This document shows, in pieces, positions 36,653 through 48,700 of a stretch of DNA of 64,000 bases (position 1 is the stretch's first letter; each line of letters begins with the position of its first letter). The stretch comes from JBBEAM01 sp942491105 (GTDB lineage Bacteria > Pseudomonadota > Alphaproteobacteria > Kiloniellales > DSM-21159). A model generated the notes under the pieces. It was given only the letters and a program-made list of their open reading frames with translations. It was not told the DNA's origin and did not search any database. Both the position numbers and the translations under genes were made by a program. The stretch is from contig CALNZX010000012.1 in assembly GCA_942491105.1 (NCBI GenBank), forward strand, positions 449,647 through 513,646, in the 5' to 3' direction.

Positions 36653-38973
36653 TAATCAGCAGTGAGCAGCGGTGGCTTTTTGCTGGTCAAGCGCGGGCTG
36701 TCGGGACCTTCGGTCACGATATCAAGCTCGCCCTTCTTGACGCCGATTTTGACAACGCCACCTTTGGCAAGCTTGCCAAAAAGCAGCTCTTCCGAGAGCG
36801 GTTTTTTGATGTATTCCTGAATGACGCGGCCCAGAGGACGCGCACCCATCTTGGCATCATAGCCCTTGTCGGCCAACCACTCAGCGGCTTTGTTGCTAAG
36901 CTCGATCGTGACGTTGCGGTCCATCAGCTGTGCTTCAAGCTGCAAAACGAACTTCTCGACCACCTGCATGATGACTTCTTTCGGCAGCGGGCCGAAGGAG
37001 ATCACCGCATCCAGACGGTTGCGGAATTCGGGTGTGAATGTCCGTTCGATTGCGGCGGTATCCTCGCCTGTGCGTTTGTCGCGGCCAAACCCGATCGCCT
37101 CTTTCGCTTGCTCGGAAGCGCCCGCGTTCGACGTCATGATGAGAACTACATTGCGGAAATCCACCGTTCGGCCATTGTGGTCGGTCAGTTTGCCGTGATC
37201 CATAACTTGCAACAGGATATTGTAGACATCCGGGTGGGCCTTTTCCATCTCGTCGAGAAGCAGCACGCAGTGGGGGTCCTGATCGACACCGTCGGTCAGC
37301 ATACCGCCCTGATCAAAGCCGACATATCCCGGAGGCGCACCGATGAGACGGCTCACGGCGTGTTTCTCCATGTACTCGGACATGTCGAAACGCAGCAGTT
37401 TCACACCCAAAGTATCTGCCAGCTGTTTAGCGACTTCGGTCTTACCCACACCTGTGGGGCCTGCGAACAGGTAATTGCCGATGGGTTTTTCAGGCTCGCG
37501 CAGACCGGCGCGGGCCAGCTTGATCGCGGAGGAGAGCGCCTCGATTGCAGCATCCTGACCAAACACAACGCGCTTGAGCGATGCTTCGAGATCCTTGAGC
37601 ACGACCACATCGTCTTTGGACACATTTTTAGGCGGGATTCGTGCAATTTTGGCAACTACCGCTTCAATCTCCTTGGTGCCGATTGTCTTGCGGCGCTTGG
37701 AAGCTGCCAGCAGGTGCTGCGCAGCGCCCGCTTCGTCGATCACATCGATGGCCGAGTCGGGCAGCTTACGGTCGTTGATATACCGGTGGGCCAGCTCGAC
37801 CGAGGTTTTGATCGCGTCTGCGGTGTATTTAACGCTGTGGTGATCCTCGAAGTACGGTTTGATGCCTTTGAGGATCTTTTGCGCGTCTTCTACGGAAGGC
37901 TCGTTCACGTCGATCTTCTGGAACCGGCGCGCAAGGGCGCGGTCTTTTTCAAAGTGCTGACGGAACTCTTTGTAAGTTGTTGAGCCCATCGTCCGCAGTT
38001 TTCCGCCCGCAAGTGCGGGTTTCAGCAGGTTGGACGCATCCATTGCGCCACCCGATGTTGCACCCGCACCGATTACGGTGTGGATCTCGTCGATAAACAG
38101 GACCGCATCTTTATGCTCTTCCAGTTCGGTCACGACCGCTTTCAGCCGCTCCTCAAAATCGCCGCGGTAGCGGGTACCTGCCAGAAGCGCGCCCATGTCG
38201 AGGGAATAAATCGTAGTCTTTGACAGGATTTCCGGCGTCTCGCCTGCCACGATCTTGCGCGCAAGCCCTTCCGCAATGGCGGTTTTACCCACACCGGGGT
38301 CACCGACCAGCAGCGGATTGTTCTTGCGACGGCGGCAGAGCACCTGAATGCACCGCTCCACTTCGGCATCGCGACCGATCAGGGGGTCGACATCGCCGTC
38401 GCGTGATTTCTTGTTAAGATCCACGCAGTATTTTTCCAGCGCGGATTCCTTCTTGTCACCGTCAGTCACGCCTTGGGCTTGTTCATCATGCTCAGGGGCG
38501 CCGGCCACAGGGCGCGCCTCTCCGTAGGCGGGGTCTTTGGCCACCCCGTGTGCGATGAAATTAACAGCATCATAGCGGGTCATGTCTTGTTCTTGAAGGA
38601 AGTAAGCGGCGTTGCTTTCCCGCTCGGCGAAGATTGCCACAAGAACATTGGCACCTGTGACCTCGGTCCGGCCGGAGGATTGAACGTGGATGGCCGCACG
38701 CTGAATGACGCGCTGGAAGGCAGCGGTTGGCACGGCCTCGGAACCCTCGATGTCGGTCACCAGGTTGCTCAGGTCCTCGTCGATGAATTCGACAAGCGTA
38801 TCGCGCAGCTCGTCAACATCGACAGAGCAGGCTTTCATGACCTGAACGGCATCAGGCTCGTCTACCAGCGACAGAAGCAAATGCTCCAGCGTAGCGAATT
38901 CGTGGCGCCGTGCATTCGCAAGCGCGAGCGCTGCGTGAATGGACTGCTCTAGTGTGGTCGAGAATGAAGGCAC
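36652..38973 (-). CDS. clpA: ATP-dependent Clp protease ATP-binding subunit ClpA
   Basis: A 773-residue AAA+ unfoldase, close to E. coli ClpA (758). Order: Clp-N repeat domain (LEHLLLSLVDEPDAVQVMKA), first AAA domain (LLVGDPGVGKTAIAEG, VLFIDEIHTVIGAG) and second (FAGPTGVGKTEVAKQL, VLLLDEMEKAHPDVYN). The IGF loop that docks on ClpP is present (KEAIGFGRD). I choose GTG at 38973 over an upstream ATG because AAGGAG sits 6 bases before it and the family starts at VPSFSTTLE. No clpS is adjacent. The 291 bases upstream (38974-39264) hold no gene. Confidence 0.96.
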   Translation of the reverse strand: MPSFSTTLEQSIHAALALANARRHEFATLEHLLLSLVDEPDAVQVMKACSVDVDELRDTLVEFIDEDLSNLVTDIEGSEAVPTAAFQRVIQRAAIHVQSSGRTEVTGANVLVAIFAERESNAAYFLQEQDMTRYDAVNFIAHGVAKDPAYGEARPVAGAPEHDEQAQGVTDGDKKESALEKYCVDLNKKSRDGDVDPLIGRDAEVERCIQVLCRRRKNNPLLVGDPGVGKTAIAEGLARKIVAGETPEILSKTTIYSLDMGALLAGTRYRGDFEERLKAVVTELEEHKDAVLFIDEIHTVIGAGATSGGAMDASNLLKPALAGGKLRTMGSTTYKEFRQHFEKDRALARRFQKIDVNEPSVEDAQKILKGIKPYFEDHHSVKYTADAIKTSVELAHRYINDRKLPDSAIDVIDEAGAAQHLLAASKRRKTIGTKEIEAVVAKIARIPPKNVSKDDVVVLKDLEASLKRVVFGQDAAIEALSSAIKLARAGLREPEKPIGNYLFAGPTGVGKTEVAKQLADTLGVKLLRFDMSEYMEKHAVSRLIGAPPGYVGFDQGGMLTDGVDQDPHCVLLLDEMEKAHPDVYNILLQVMDHGKLTDHNGRTVDFRNVVLIMTSNAGASEQAKEAIGFGRDKRTGEDTAAIERTFTPEFRNRLDAVISFGPLPKEVIMQVVEKFVLQLEAQLMDRNVTIELSNKAAEWLADKGYDAKMGARPLGRVIQEYIKKPLSEELLFGKLAKGGVVKIGVKKGELDIVTEGPDSPRLTSKKPPLLTAD

Positions 38974-39264
38974 GGTGTGCTCCTTTTCGATGGGGTCGGG
39001 AGGGGCGTGAGGTATGCCAGCGCCTTTGTGACCGACCATGGCCTGATACTATTAGAGTTTGGTTTATAGCGCCCAACCTTCAAGTCTTTTTTGAAATAAA
39101 GTTGTCACATTTATTTGTTGGTGTCTGCGGAGGTGGGGAATCGGGCAAACTGTGAGTCGCCGCAGCAACAAGCCCAAGTATTTTGTAGGTCTGCGCGTTT
39201 TACTACCTTGCAGATAGGGTGCCTGCGGAGTGCTTTCCACCCGCAGGCTGATTTTTCTCATCGA

Positions 39265-40056
39265 TCAGAACCGGTCCTTGCGGCTGCGCAGCTCGGCAAA
39301 GACCTCGACGTCAGCAGCGCCCTGCATGTTTAGCGATTTGCGCAAGTCCGGATCACTGGCGCGCAGAAATGGATTCGTCGTGCGCTCCAGCTTCATGCGC
39401 GAAGGGACCGTAAACTTGCCGTCAGCCCGCGCGGTGGCGGTCTGCGCGTTGCGATCTTGCAGCGCCTTGTTGGTGGGGTCTACGGAGGCCGCGAATTTAC
39501 CGTTGGAGGTTGTGTATTCATGGCCCGAAAAGATCAGTGCATCGTCAGGCCAAGCGGCCATCTTGGACAGGCTGGCGTGCATTTGCGCGGGCGTTCCCTC
39601 AAACAGGCGGCCACAGCCAAGCGCCATGAGGCTGTCGCCGGTAAAGGCCGCGGGCAGGGCTGGAACATAAAAGGCAATATGTCCGACCGTGTGACCGGAG
39701 ACGTCAATCACCTGCACCTCGAGACCGCCAAGGTCAAATGCGTCGCTTTCGGCGAGAGCCACGTCCAGATCGGGCAGGCGGTGCGCGTCGGCGCTGGCGC
39801 CGAAGACACGTGCGGGATAGTCGGACAGCAGCGCGGGCAGACCGTCGATATGGTCGGGGTGGTGGTGCGTCAGCCAGATCTGGTCGAGGGTCCAGCCCCG
39901 CGCAGCCAACTCTGCCTTGATCGGCGCAGCTTCGGGTACGTCGATCAGGGCTGTGGCACCGGAGGCTTTGTTGTGCAGCAGAAATGCGTAATTGTCCGAG
40001 AGGCAGGCAATGGTGACAAGGGTATGGCTGTCGGTCTCAATCGTTTCGGAAGGCAT
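39265..40056 (-). CDS. gloB: Hydroxyacylglutathione hydrolase (glyoxalase II)
   Basis: A 263-residue metallo-beta-lactamase-fold enzyme with the THHHPDHIDG metal motif, the SGHTVGHIAFY and FTGDSLMALGCGRLFEGT segments, and a C-terminal domain with KLERTTNPFLRASDPDLR typical of glyoxalase II. It hydrolyses S-lactoylglutathione to lactate. The ATG at 40056 has GGAG 8 bases upstream; the longer frame begins with a TTG. Divergent from the methyltransferase gene. Confidence 0.93.
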   Translation of the reverse strand: MPSETIETDSHTLVTIACLSDNYAFLLHNKASGATALIDVPEAAPIKAELAARGWTLDQIWLTHHHPDHIDGLPALLSDYPARVFGASADAHRLPDLDVALAESDAFDLGGLEVQVIDVSGHTVGHIAFYVPALPAAFTGDSLMALGCGRLFEGTPAQMHASLSKMAAWPDDALIFSGHEYTTSNGKFAASVDPTNKALQDRNAQTATARADGKFTVPSRMKLERTTNPFLRASDPDLRKSLNMQGAADVEVFAELRSRKDRF

Positions 40057-40116
40057 GGGCAAGGCTCCTGTGCTGCGCTAGGGTGTCACAGAATGGCGCA
40101 ATAGGAGGCCCTGTCA

Positions 40117-40851
40117 ATGCATCTTGATGTGCAGGATTTGCGTAACTTCTATTATCGCAGTGCGTTGGGGCGCGCGGCGCAGAAATCCCTGCGCGACCGC
40201 ATGCTGGAGCTGTGGCCCGAGGCCAAGGGCCAGACTGTGGTGGGTTTCGGCTTTGCAGCGCCCTTGCTGCGGCCTTATCTGGCGGATGCGCGGCGGGTCA
40301 TCACGCTGATGCCGGGGCCGCAAGGCGTCATGCCCTGGCCTGCGGGCATGCCCAACACATCGGTACTGACGGAAGAGACACTTTGGCCGCTGGAGACGGG
40401 CCATGTGGACAGGCTGGTGCTCATGCACGGGCTGGAGACCTGCGAGCGGCCCTCGGATCTGCTGGAGGAATGCTGGCGCGTGCTCGGGCCGGGGGGGAGA
40501 GCGTTGTTCATCGTTCCGAACCGCGCAGGGCTGTGGGCGCGGCGCGACCGTACTCCGTTCGGTTATGGGCGGCCCTATTCACTGGGGCAGCTGGATGCGC
40601 AGTTGCGCAAGCACCAGTTCCTACCCGAGCGGCAGGCCGGTGCGCTCTATCAATTTCCGAGTGGCCAGCGGATGTGGATGAAATCCGGCGGTCTGTTCGA
40701 GCGGGTCGGCCGTCAGATGCCCAGCATCGTTGCAGGCGGCGCGTTCATGGTCGAGGCGACCAAACTGGTCTACCCGCCCAAAGGAAATGTCGAGCGCCGT
40801 CGCGTCTTGTCTCCACTCGGTGTGCTGGAGCCTCAGGCGAAGCCGGTCTAG
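40117..40851 (+). CDS. SAM-dependent methyltransferase, type 11-like
   Basis: A 244-residue protein with a divergent class I methyltransferase fold: GQTVVGFGFAAPLLRPYLA for the SAM-binding loop, DRLVLMHGLETCERPSDLLE, and ECWRVLGPGGRALFIVPNR, which closely matches the post-II strand of UbiE-like enzymes. The acceptor is unknown. Pairing with gloB is common in Rhodobacteraceae (family knowledge). Convergent with, and overlapping by four bases, the RTX-like gene. Confidence 0.82.
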   Translation: MHLDVQDLRNFYYRSALGRAAQKSLRDRMLELWPEAKGQTVVGFGFAAPLLRPYLADARRVITLMPGPQGVMPWPAGMPNTSVLTEETLWPLETGHVDRLVLMHGLETCERPSDLLEECWRVLGPGGRALFIVPNRAGLWARRDRTPFGYGRPYSLGQLDAQLRKHQFLPERQAGALYQFPSGQRMWMKSGGLFERVGRQMPSIVAGGAFMVEATKLVYPPKGNVERRRVLSPLGVLEPQAKPV

Positions 40852-41700
40852 AGCCCTGTCGCACTGCCGGCGCGCACGAAGAGCGGGGCTTGTGTTTCCA
40901 GCTGCGCGAAGGCGATATCGTCTGCGGTAATTCCGGTGAGGCCTTCGAGGCGGATAGTACCTGTCATCTGGGCGCCGCTGCCTGTACCCGTCTCGGTGAA
41001 GGTAAACTCCAAGTCGGTAAAGGCGCCGCCGGGAACTTCGCGCAACACGTCGTCCTCCGCGCCGCCGTCCAGCGTGGTCTGATTGCCGAACTCCATTTCA
41101 TTTGCAATCAGGGTATCGTTTCCGTCGGTTCCGATGCCGTCCAGTGTGCCGTAATTGATGGTGAAATCCTCACTCGAAAGGCCTGCCACGCCCTGAACGC
41201 GAATGATCACAGGGATATCGGCCGCGATGCCTTCGGGGTCGGTATAGAGGATGCGAATATCGGTGAAACCCGCCTCGTCATCGATTTCCTGCGTCACACT
41301 GTCGAGCGTCAGCGGGCTGGAGAAGGACGCCAGCGCAAGATCAACCTCGAGGATGTCGTTACCACTGCCACTTGAGAGGATATGGCTGGGCTGGTTGCCG
41401 TCGATGTCGCCAATCAGGATGGCGACACTCAGAGTATCGTCGCCCGCACCACCCCTCAGGACAGTGCCCGTCCCGGTTGCGTCAAGTGTGTCGTCGCCGG
41501 GCAGTTCGCCTGCATCCTCGGCAAGCCCGACAGGTGGTACAGGGCCTTCGCCTCCGGTTCTCGGCTCTGTGGGCGCAGCAGGATCAACTGGTTCTGTCGG
41601 TTCCACCGGCTCTCCTGACGTGTCCGGGCTATCCTCATCCAGCAAAATCGGCAGCTGCAGTGCAAAAACCGGGCAGCGAAACCAACGCAATAGCAGGCAC
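40848..41700 (-). CDS. RTX-like calcium-binding secreted protein, probable frameshift near its start
   Basis: Roughly 284 residues, with RTX-type nonapeptide-like motifs LRGGAGDDTL, GSGNDILEVD, GTDGNDTLIA and LDGGAEDDVL that would bind Ca2+, after an acidic Pro/Glu-rich stretch. The apparent N-terminus of the open frame is odd. Removing one base from GGG at 41671-41673 joins the frame to a GTG at 41700 (GAGG ribosome site 8 bases upstream) and gives a hydrophobic leader, PAIALVSLPVFALQLPILL. I think that is the real start. Likely cell-surface or secreted; function unknown. Confidence 0.65.
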
Positions 41701-42136
41701 AATATCACCCTCAGTCTACGTTGAAGCCTTTGTGCGCTTGCGAGAGAGCCAATTGATCTCTCTCGACAAGGGCGCAATCGCTTAACTTAACAAGGAACAT
41801 GGATGCAAAAGTGGTGAAATCGCGAGACTGCTTCCCGCGTAATGTGGCTTCACTCTGCGAGGCAAGCGTGGTGAGATGTGGCCAAGAATCGGATAAATCG
41901 TCTGCAATCCGATGTTTGCCCGTAATTTGTGCAGCTGCAAAAAGGTCGCAGGATGGCCAAGTCCTTGAAAACTTGGAAGGTGCACAATAACGGGCCTCAC
42001 GATAGCGTGTTGCGGCAATCAGAACGGTCTGCTACATCGCCCATGATTTAACCGCTTGGGGCCTGTCCCCGTCAGCGCCACCAGACCGGTGCCGGGCAAT
42101 TGCGCCCCACCGGCATTGACGTATGAGAGGATGGAC
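41701..42136. other. Intergenic region upstream of second atp operon
   Basis: 436 bases between the RTX-like gene and atpH with no convincing gene. It contains an imperfectly spaced 7-base inverted repeat (CGAGAGA 41741-41747 with TCTCTCG 41759-41765) and presumably the atp promoter, which I could not locate with confidence. Confidence 0.5.
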
Positions 42137-42697
42137 GTGTCCGAACCAGCTTCGATTTCCACAGGCATCGCGAAACGCTATGCGACTGCTGTATTCGAAT
42201 TGGCCAGCGAGGCCAAAAAGATCAAAGCCGTTGAGACGGATTTGACAGATTTGCATGACGCAATGCAAACAAGCGACGATTTTCGCGCTCTGATCAATTC
42301 GCCGCTCTACAGCCGGGATCAGCAGGCGGATGCGATTGCCGCACTTGCCAAAAAGATGAAACTGTCGCCGATCATGACGAGCACGCTGTCTCTGATGGCG
42401 CAAAAGCGTCGTCTGTTCGTGCTGCCGCAGCTGGTTCAAACCCTGCGTGACATCATCGCAGAGGATAAGGGCGAAGTGACTGCGGACGTGACCACCGCCA
42501 AGGCGCTGACCAAGACCCAGGCCGATAAACTGGCGGCATCGCTCAATAAGACAACCGGCAAGACCGTGACACTGCACCAGACCGTGGATGAAAGCCTCAT
42601 CGGCGGTTTGATTGTTAAAGTTGGCTCGAAGATGATCGACACGTCGATCCGCTCCAAGCTGAATTCCCTCCAGAATGTAATGAAAGAGGTCGGATAA
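42137..42697 (+). CDS. atpH: F1 ATP synthase delta subunit (second operon)
   Basis: A 186-residue delta subunit: SEPASISTGIAKRYATAVFE at the start and KVGSKMIDTSIRSKLNSLQ at the end. I choose GTG 42137, which has AGAGG (42126-42130) 6 bases before it, over the ATG at 42131. The SEPASIS beginning is what I expect for Rhodobacteraceae. First gene of a plus-strand atpHAGDC operon, directly abutting atpA. Confidence 0.93.
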   Translation: MSEPASISTGIAKRYATAVFELASEAKKIKAVETDLTDLHDAMQTSDDFRALINSPLYSRDQQADAIAALAKKMKLSPIMTSTLSLMAQKRRLFVLPQLVQTLRDIIAEDKGEVTADVTTAKALTKTQADKLAASLNKTTGKTVTLHQTVDESLIGGLIVKVGSKMIDTSIRSKLNSLQNVMKEVG

Positions 42698-44236
<1,539 letters not shown>

Positions 44237-44249
44237 GGAGAGATAGGCA

Positions 44250-45125
44250 ATGCCCAATCTCAAGGACCTTAAAAACCGGATCGCGAGCGTGAAAAACACG
44301 CGCAAGATCACGAAGGCCATGCAAATGGTTGCCGCGGCGAAGCTTCGCCGCGCGCAGGAAGCTGCCGAAGCGTCCCGTCCCTATACGGAGCGTTTCAACG
44401 CCGTAATGTCGTCGCTTGCGGCCTCTGTCGGTGGCTCGGACACTGCGCCCAAACTGCTGAGCGGTACGGGTAAAGAAGACGTTCATCTGCTGGTCGTCAT
44501 GACGGCTGAAAAAGGACTGTGCGGCGGGTTCAACTCGAACATCGCCAAGAAGGCCCGCGCCCATGCGCAGAAGCTGATTGCGGACGGCAAACAGGTGAAA
44601 ATCCTGACCGTCGGCAAAAAAGGCCGTGATCAGCTCAAGCGTGATCTGGGCAAGCACTTCGTCGGCCACGTCGATCTGACCGAAGTCAAGCGCGTCGGGT
44701 TCACCGATGCGCAGGGCATCGCGAAGGACGTTCTTGTCCGCTTCGATGAAGGCGAGTTTGACGTGGCGACGATCTTCTTTTCGGAGTTCGTCAACGTGGT
44801 CAGCCAGATCCCGACGGCTTTGCAGATCATTCCGGCCAAGCTGGATGGCGATGCAGGGGCTACCTCTGACGCGCTGTTCGACTATGAGCCATCGGAAGAA
44901 GCGATCCTCGCGGACCTTCTGCCGCGTGGTGTGGCAACGGCCATCTTCTCGGCGCTGTTGGAAAACGGTGCGTCCGAACAGGGTGCGCGCATGTCCGCAA
45001 TGGACAACGCGACGCGCAACGCGGGCGAGATGATCGAGGACCTGACAATCGAATACAACCGGTCCCGTCAGGCTGTCATCACCAACGAGCTGATCGAAAT
45101 CATTTCCGGCGCGGAAGCGCTGTAA
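44250..45125 (+). CDS. atpG: F1 ATP synthase gamma subunit (second operon)
   Basis: A 291-residue gamma subunit beginning MPNLKDLKNRIASVKNTRKI, with TAEKGLCGGFNSNIAK in the middle and IEYNRSRQAVITNELIEI at the C-terminus. Lacks the insert seen near residue 205 of the first copy. 13 bases after atpA. Confidence 0.97.
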   Translation: MPNLKDLKNRIASVKNTRKITKAMQMVAAAKLRRAQEAAEASRPYTERFNAVMSSLAASVGGSDTAPKLLSGTGKEDVHLLVVMTAEKGLCGGFNSNIAKKARAHAQKLIADGKQVKILTVGKKGRDQLKRDLGKHFVGHVDLTEVKRVGFTDAQGIAKDVLVRFDEGEFDVATIFFSEFVNVVSQIPTALQIIPAKLDGDAGATSDALFDYEPSEEAILADLLPRGVATAIFSALLENGASEQGARMSAMDNATRNAGEMIEDLTIEYNRSRQAVITNELIEIISGAEAL

Positions 45126-45144
45126 GATATTGGAGTAACACGAC

Positions 45145-46572
<1,428 letters not shown>

Positions 46573-46584
46573 GGAGGCTCTGTT

Positions 46585-47013
46585 ATGGCAGACACGATGC
46601 AATTCGATCTGGTGTCGCCTGAGCGGCGCCTGGCTTCGGCTCAGGTCACGTCGGTGCAGATCCCGGGACTGGATGGCGACCTGACCGCGATGGCGGGTCA
46701 CACCGCCACCATTACGTCCCTGCGTCCAGGTATCCTGGTTGTGGATGCCCCCGAGGGCCAGTCCAAATATGTGGTCACCGGTGGGTTCGCCGAGATCACG
46801 GCGGCGGGTGTTTCGGTTCTTGCAGAACGTGCGTTGTCCCGTGAGGAAATGACGCAGGAGAAGATGGACGAGCTGATGGAGGAGGCCAAGAATACCTACT
46901 CCAAGGTTAAGGAAGAGACGGATAACGAGCCTGGTCCGGTCGACGACGCGGCCAAGCTTCTGGCCGATATGGTCGCCATGGGCGATCATATGGGTCTTTC
47001 CGCCAAACCCTGA
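46585..47013 (+). CDS. atpC: F1 ATP synthase epsilon subunit (second operon)
   Basis: A 142-residue epsilon subunit with the N-terminal sandwich (MQFDLVSPERRLASAQVTSV, then GLDGDLTAMAGHTATITSLRPG) and a longer Glu-rich C-terminal helix pair than the first copy. Last gene of the operon, followed by a terminator. Confidence 0.96.
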   Translation: MADTMQFDLVSPERRLASAQVTSVQIPGLDGDLTAMAGHTATITSLRPGILVVDAPEGQSKYVVTGGFAEITAAGVSVLAERALSREEMTQEKMDELMEEAKNTYSKVKEETDNEPGPVDDAAKLLADMVAMGDHMGLSAKP

Positions 47014-47033
47014 GCCACCCAAGATTTTTTCAG

Positions 47034-47061
47034 AAGGCCCCGCATGTTTGTGGGGCCTTTT
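47034..47061 (+). terminator. Rho-independent terminator after second atp operon
   Basis: Stem AAGGCCCC (47034-47041) with GGGGCCTT (47052-47059), a 10-base loop and a short T run, 20 bases after the atpC stop. It fits transcription end of atpHAGDC. Confidence 0.8.
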
Positions 47062-47133
47062 GCGTTTCCTTAGGTGACGTTTTTTTGCCATAAGCACAGG
47101 GTACAGACGCACGGTCACAGGGAGCAGAATAAA

Positions 47134-47484
47134 GTGAAAATGTTACGCAGCTCGATTGTCGGTGTGGATAACGGCGATGAGATCCTGTTTCAGGATTTCG
47201 AGGACGGTGGTGAAATGTGGACCGGTCGCGGCCAGCGGGAGAGGCGGCGGCGGATCAAATTCTCGCAGAAGTTTTTCGAGCCACCTACAGTTCAGTTGTC
47301 GATCTCGCTCTGGGACATGGACGCGGGAACGGTGCTGCGTGCGGATGTGACCGCCGAGGCAGTGACCAAAAACGGCTTTGATATGGTGTTTCGCACTTGG
47401 GGCGATACCAAGGTGGCACGGGTCCGCATCGCATGGTTGGCGATTGGCGAGCTTGTTGACGATGATCTTTGGGATGTCAGCTGA
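47134..47484 (+). CDS. H-type lectin domain protein
   Basis: A 116-residue protein made almost entirely of one H-type lectin domain: RRIKFSQKFFEPPTVQLSIS, WDMDAGTVLRADVTAEAVT, GFDMVFRTWGDTKVARVRI and AWLAIGE match the pattern (F..pF..P.V, gF.v.f.TW.d, v.W.AiG). H-type lectins bind N-acetylgalactosamine in animals; the role in bacteria is unsettled. No signal peptide. GTG 47134 has GGAG 9 bases upstream; ATG 47140 is the alternative. It lies just after the atp operon terminator. Confidence 0.78.
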   Translation: MKMLRSSIVGVDNGDEILFQDFEDGGEMWTGRGQRERRRRIKFSQKFFEPPTVQLSISLWDMDAGTVLRADVTAEAVTKNGFDMVFRTWGDTKVARVRIAWLAIGELVDDDLWDVS

Positions 47485-47503
47485 GACGCTGTGCTCTGCG
47501 GGT

Positions 47504-47531
47504 ACTGGTCTCTCTCAAGCGAGAGACCAGT
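47504..47531. terminator. Perfect 11-bp hairpin between convergent genes
   Basis: ACTGGTCTCTC (47504-47514) pairs perfectly with GAGAGACCAGT (47521-47531) around a 6-base loop. Between the lectin gene and convergent prs. No T run follows on either strand, so it may work as a two-way, factor-assisted terminator or an RNA 3'-end stabiliser. Confidence 0.5.
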
Positions 47532-47578
47532 GAGTTTAAAGATGAAGTGAAGGCGGTGACTGCTTCGGTTGGCGGCCC

Positions 47579-48598
47579 TCAGTCGACAGTGTACATGCCG
47601 TCGTAAATTGGGCCCAACGAGTCTTGTTCGAATAGAGAGGACACGGATGAACCGTTCCAGATGTTCAGGATTGCCTGTGCGAACATAGGGGCGGTCGGGA
47701 CGATCCGGATGTTCGGCGCTTTCTTGACTGCCTCTGTCGGTTGGATCGTGTCTGTGATTACAAGCGATTTCATGACCGAATTTGTCACGCGCTCCACGGC
47801 GGGGCCGGACATGACACCGTGGCTGATATAGGCGTGGACCTCTTTCGCACCGTTTTCCAGCAGGACCTCAGCGGCCTTGCACAAGGTGCCTGCCGTGTCG
47901 CAGATGTCGTCGACGATGAGGCAGGTTTTACCGCGCACATCACCGATCACGGTCATTTCGGACACTTCGCCTGCTTTCTCGCGGCGCTTGTCGACGATGG
48001 CGAGCGGGGCGTTGAGGCGCTTGGCAAGCTCGCGGGCGCGGGCAACGCCTCCCACATCGGGGGAGATGATCAGCAGGTCTTCCATCTGGTCCTTGAATGC
48101 ATCCTTGATGTCCAGCGCGAACACCGGCGAGGCGTATAGGTTGTCTACCGGTATATCGAAGAAGCCCTGGATCTGGGCTGCGTGCAGGTCCATTGTCAGG
48201 ATCCGCTCGATCCCGGTGCCGACCATCATGTTGGCGACCAGTTTGGCGGTGATGGGGGTGCGTGCCTTGGTGCGGCGATCCTGACGAGCGTAGCCGAAGT
48301 AGGGAAGCACTGCCGTGACCCGCCGCGCGGAGGAGCGGCGCAGGGCGTCCGCCATGATCAGCAGCTCCATCAAATTGTCATTTGCGGGGTTGGAGGTGGG
48401 CTGGATGATGAACATGTCCTCGCCCCGCACGTTCTCGAACACTTCGACAAAGATCTCGCCGTCGTTGAAACGTTCCACGCGGGCATCCACCAGTCCGACA
48501 TTCACGCCCCGGTGCAGCGACATCCGCCGTGCAATGGCTTTTGCGAGCGGCATGTTGGCATTGCCGGAAATCAGCTTGGGCTCGGGGGTACTTCGCAT
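47579..48598 (-). CDS. prs: Ribose-phosphate pyrophosphokinase
   Basis: A 339-residue PRPP synthetase with FNDGEIFVEVFENVRGEDMF, LPYFGYARQDRRTKARTPI, TMDLHAAQIQGFFDIPVDNL and the PRPP-binding LIVDDICDTAGTLCKAAEVL. It converts ribose 5-phosphate and ATP to PRPP for nucleotide, histidine and NAD synthesis. The start at 48598 (MRSTPEPKLISGNAN) fits family length; the longer open frame upstream adds unrelated residues. Confidence 0.97.
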   Translation of the reverse strand: MRSTPEPKLISGNANMPLAKAIARRMSLHRGVNVGLVDARVERFNDGEIFVEVFENVRGEDMFIIQPTSNPANDNLMELLIMADALRRSSARRVTAVLPYFGYARQDRRTKARTPITAKLVANMMVGTGIERILTMDLHAAQIQGFFDIPVDNLYASPVFALDIKDAFKDQMEDLLIISPDVGGVARARELAKRLNAPLAIVDKRREKAGEVSEMTVIGDVRGKTCLIVDDICDTAGTLCKAAEVLLENGAKEVHAYISHGVMSGPAVERVTNSVMKSLVITDTIQPTEAVKKAPNIRIVPTAPMFAQAILNIWNGSSVSSLFEQDSLGPIYDGMYTVD

Positions 48599-48700
48599 GA
48601 GGGGGGGCTCCGTGGCAGCTTTTGAAAGAATCGTCACTGGAACAGCGATTAGCATGCGCCTAGGGTCAGGCAAAGCGCGCACACCCTGATGGAGAACCAA

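Noticed and set aside
41741..41765. Inverted repeat CGAGAGA...TCTCTCG before the second atp operon as a terminator
   Set aside because: Short stem, low stability and no T run; kept only as a remark in the intergenic entry.
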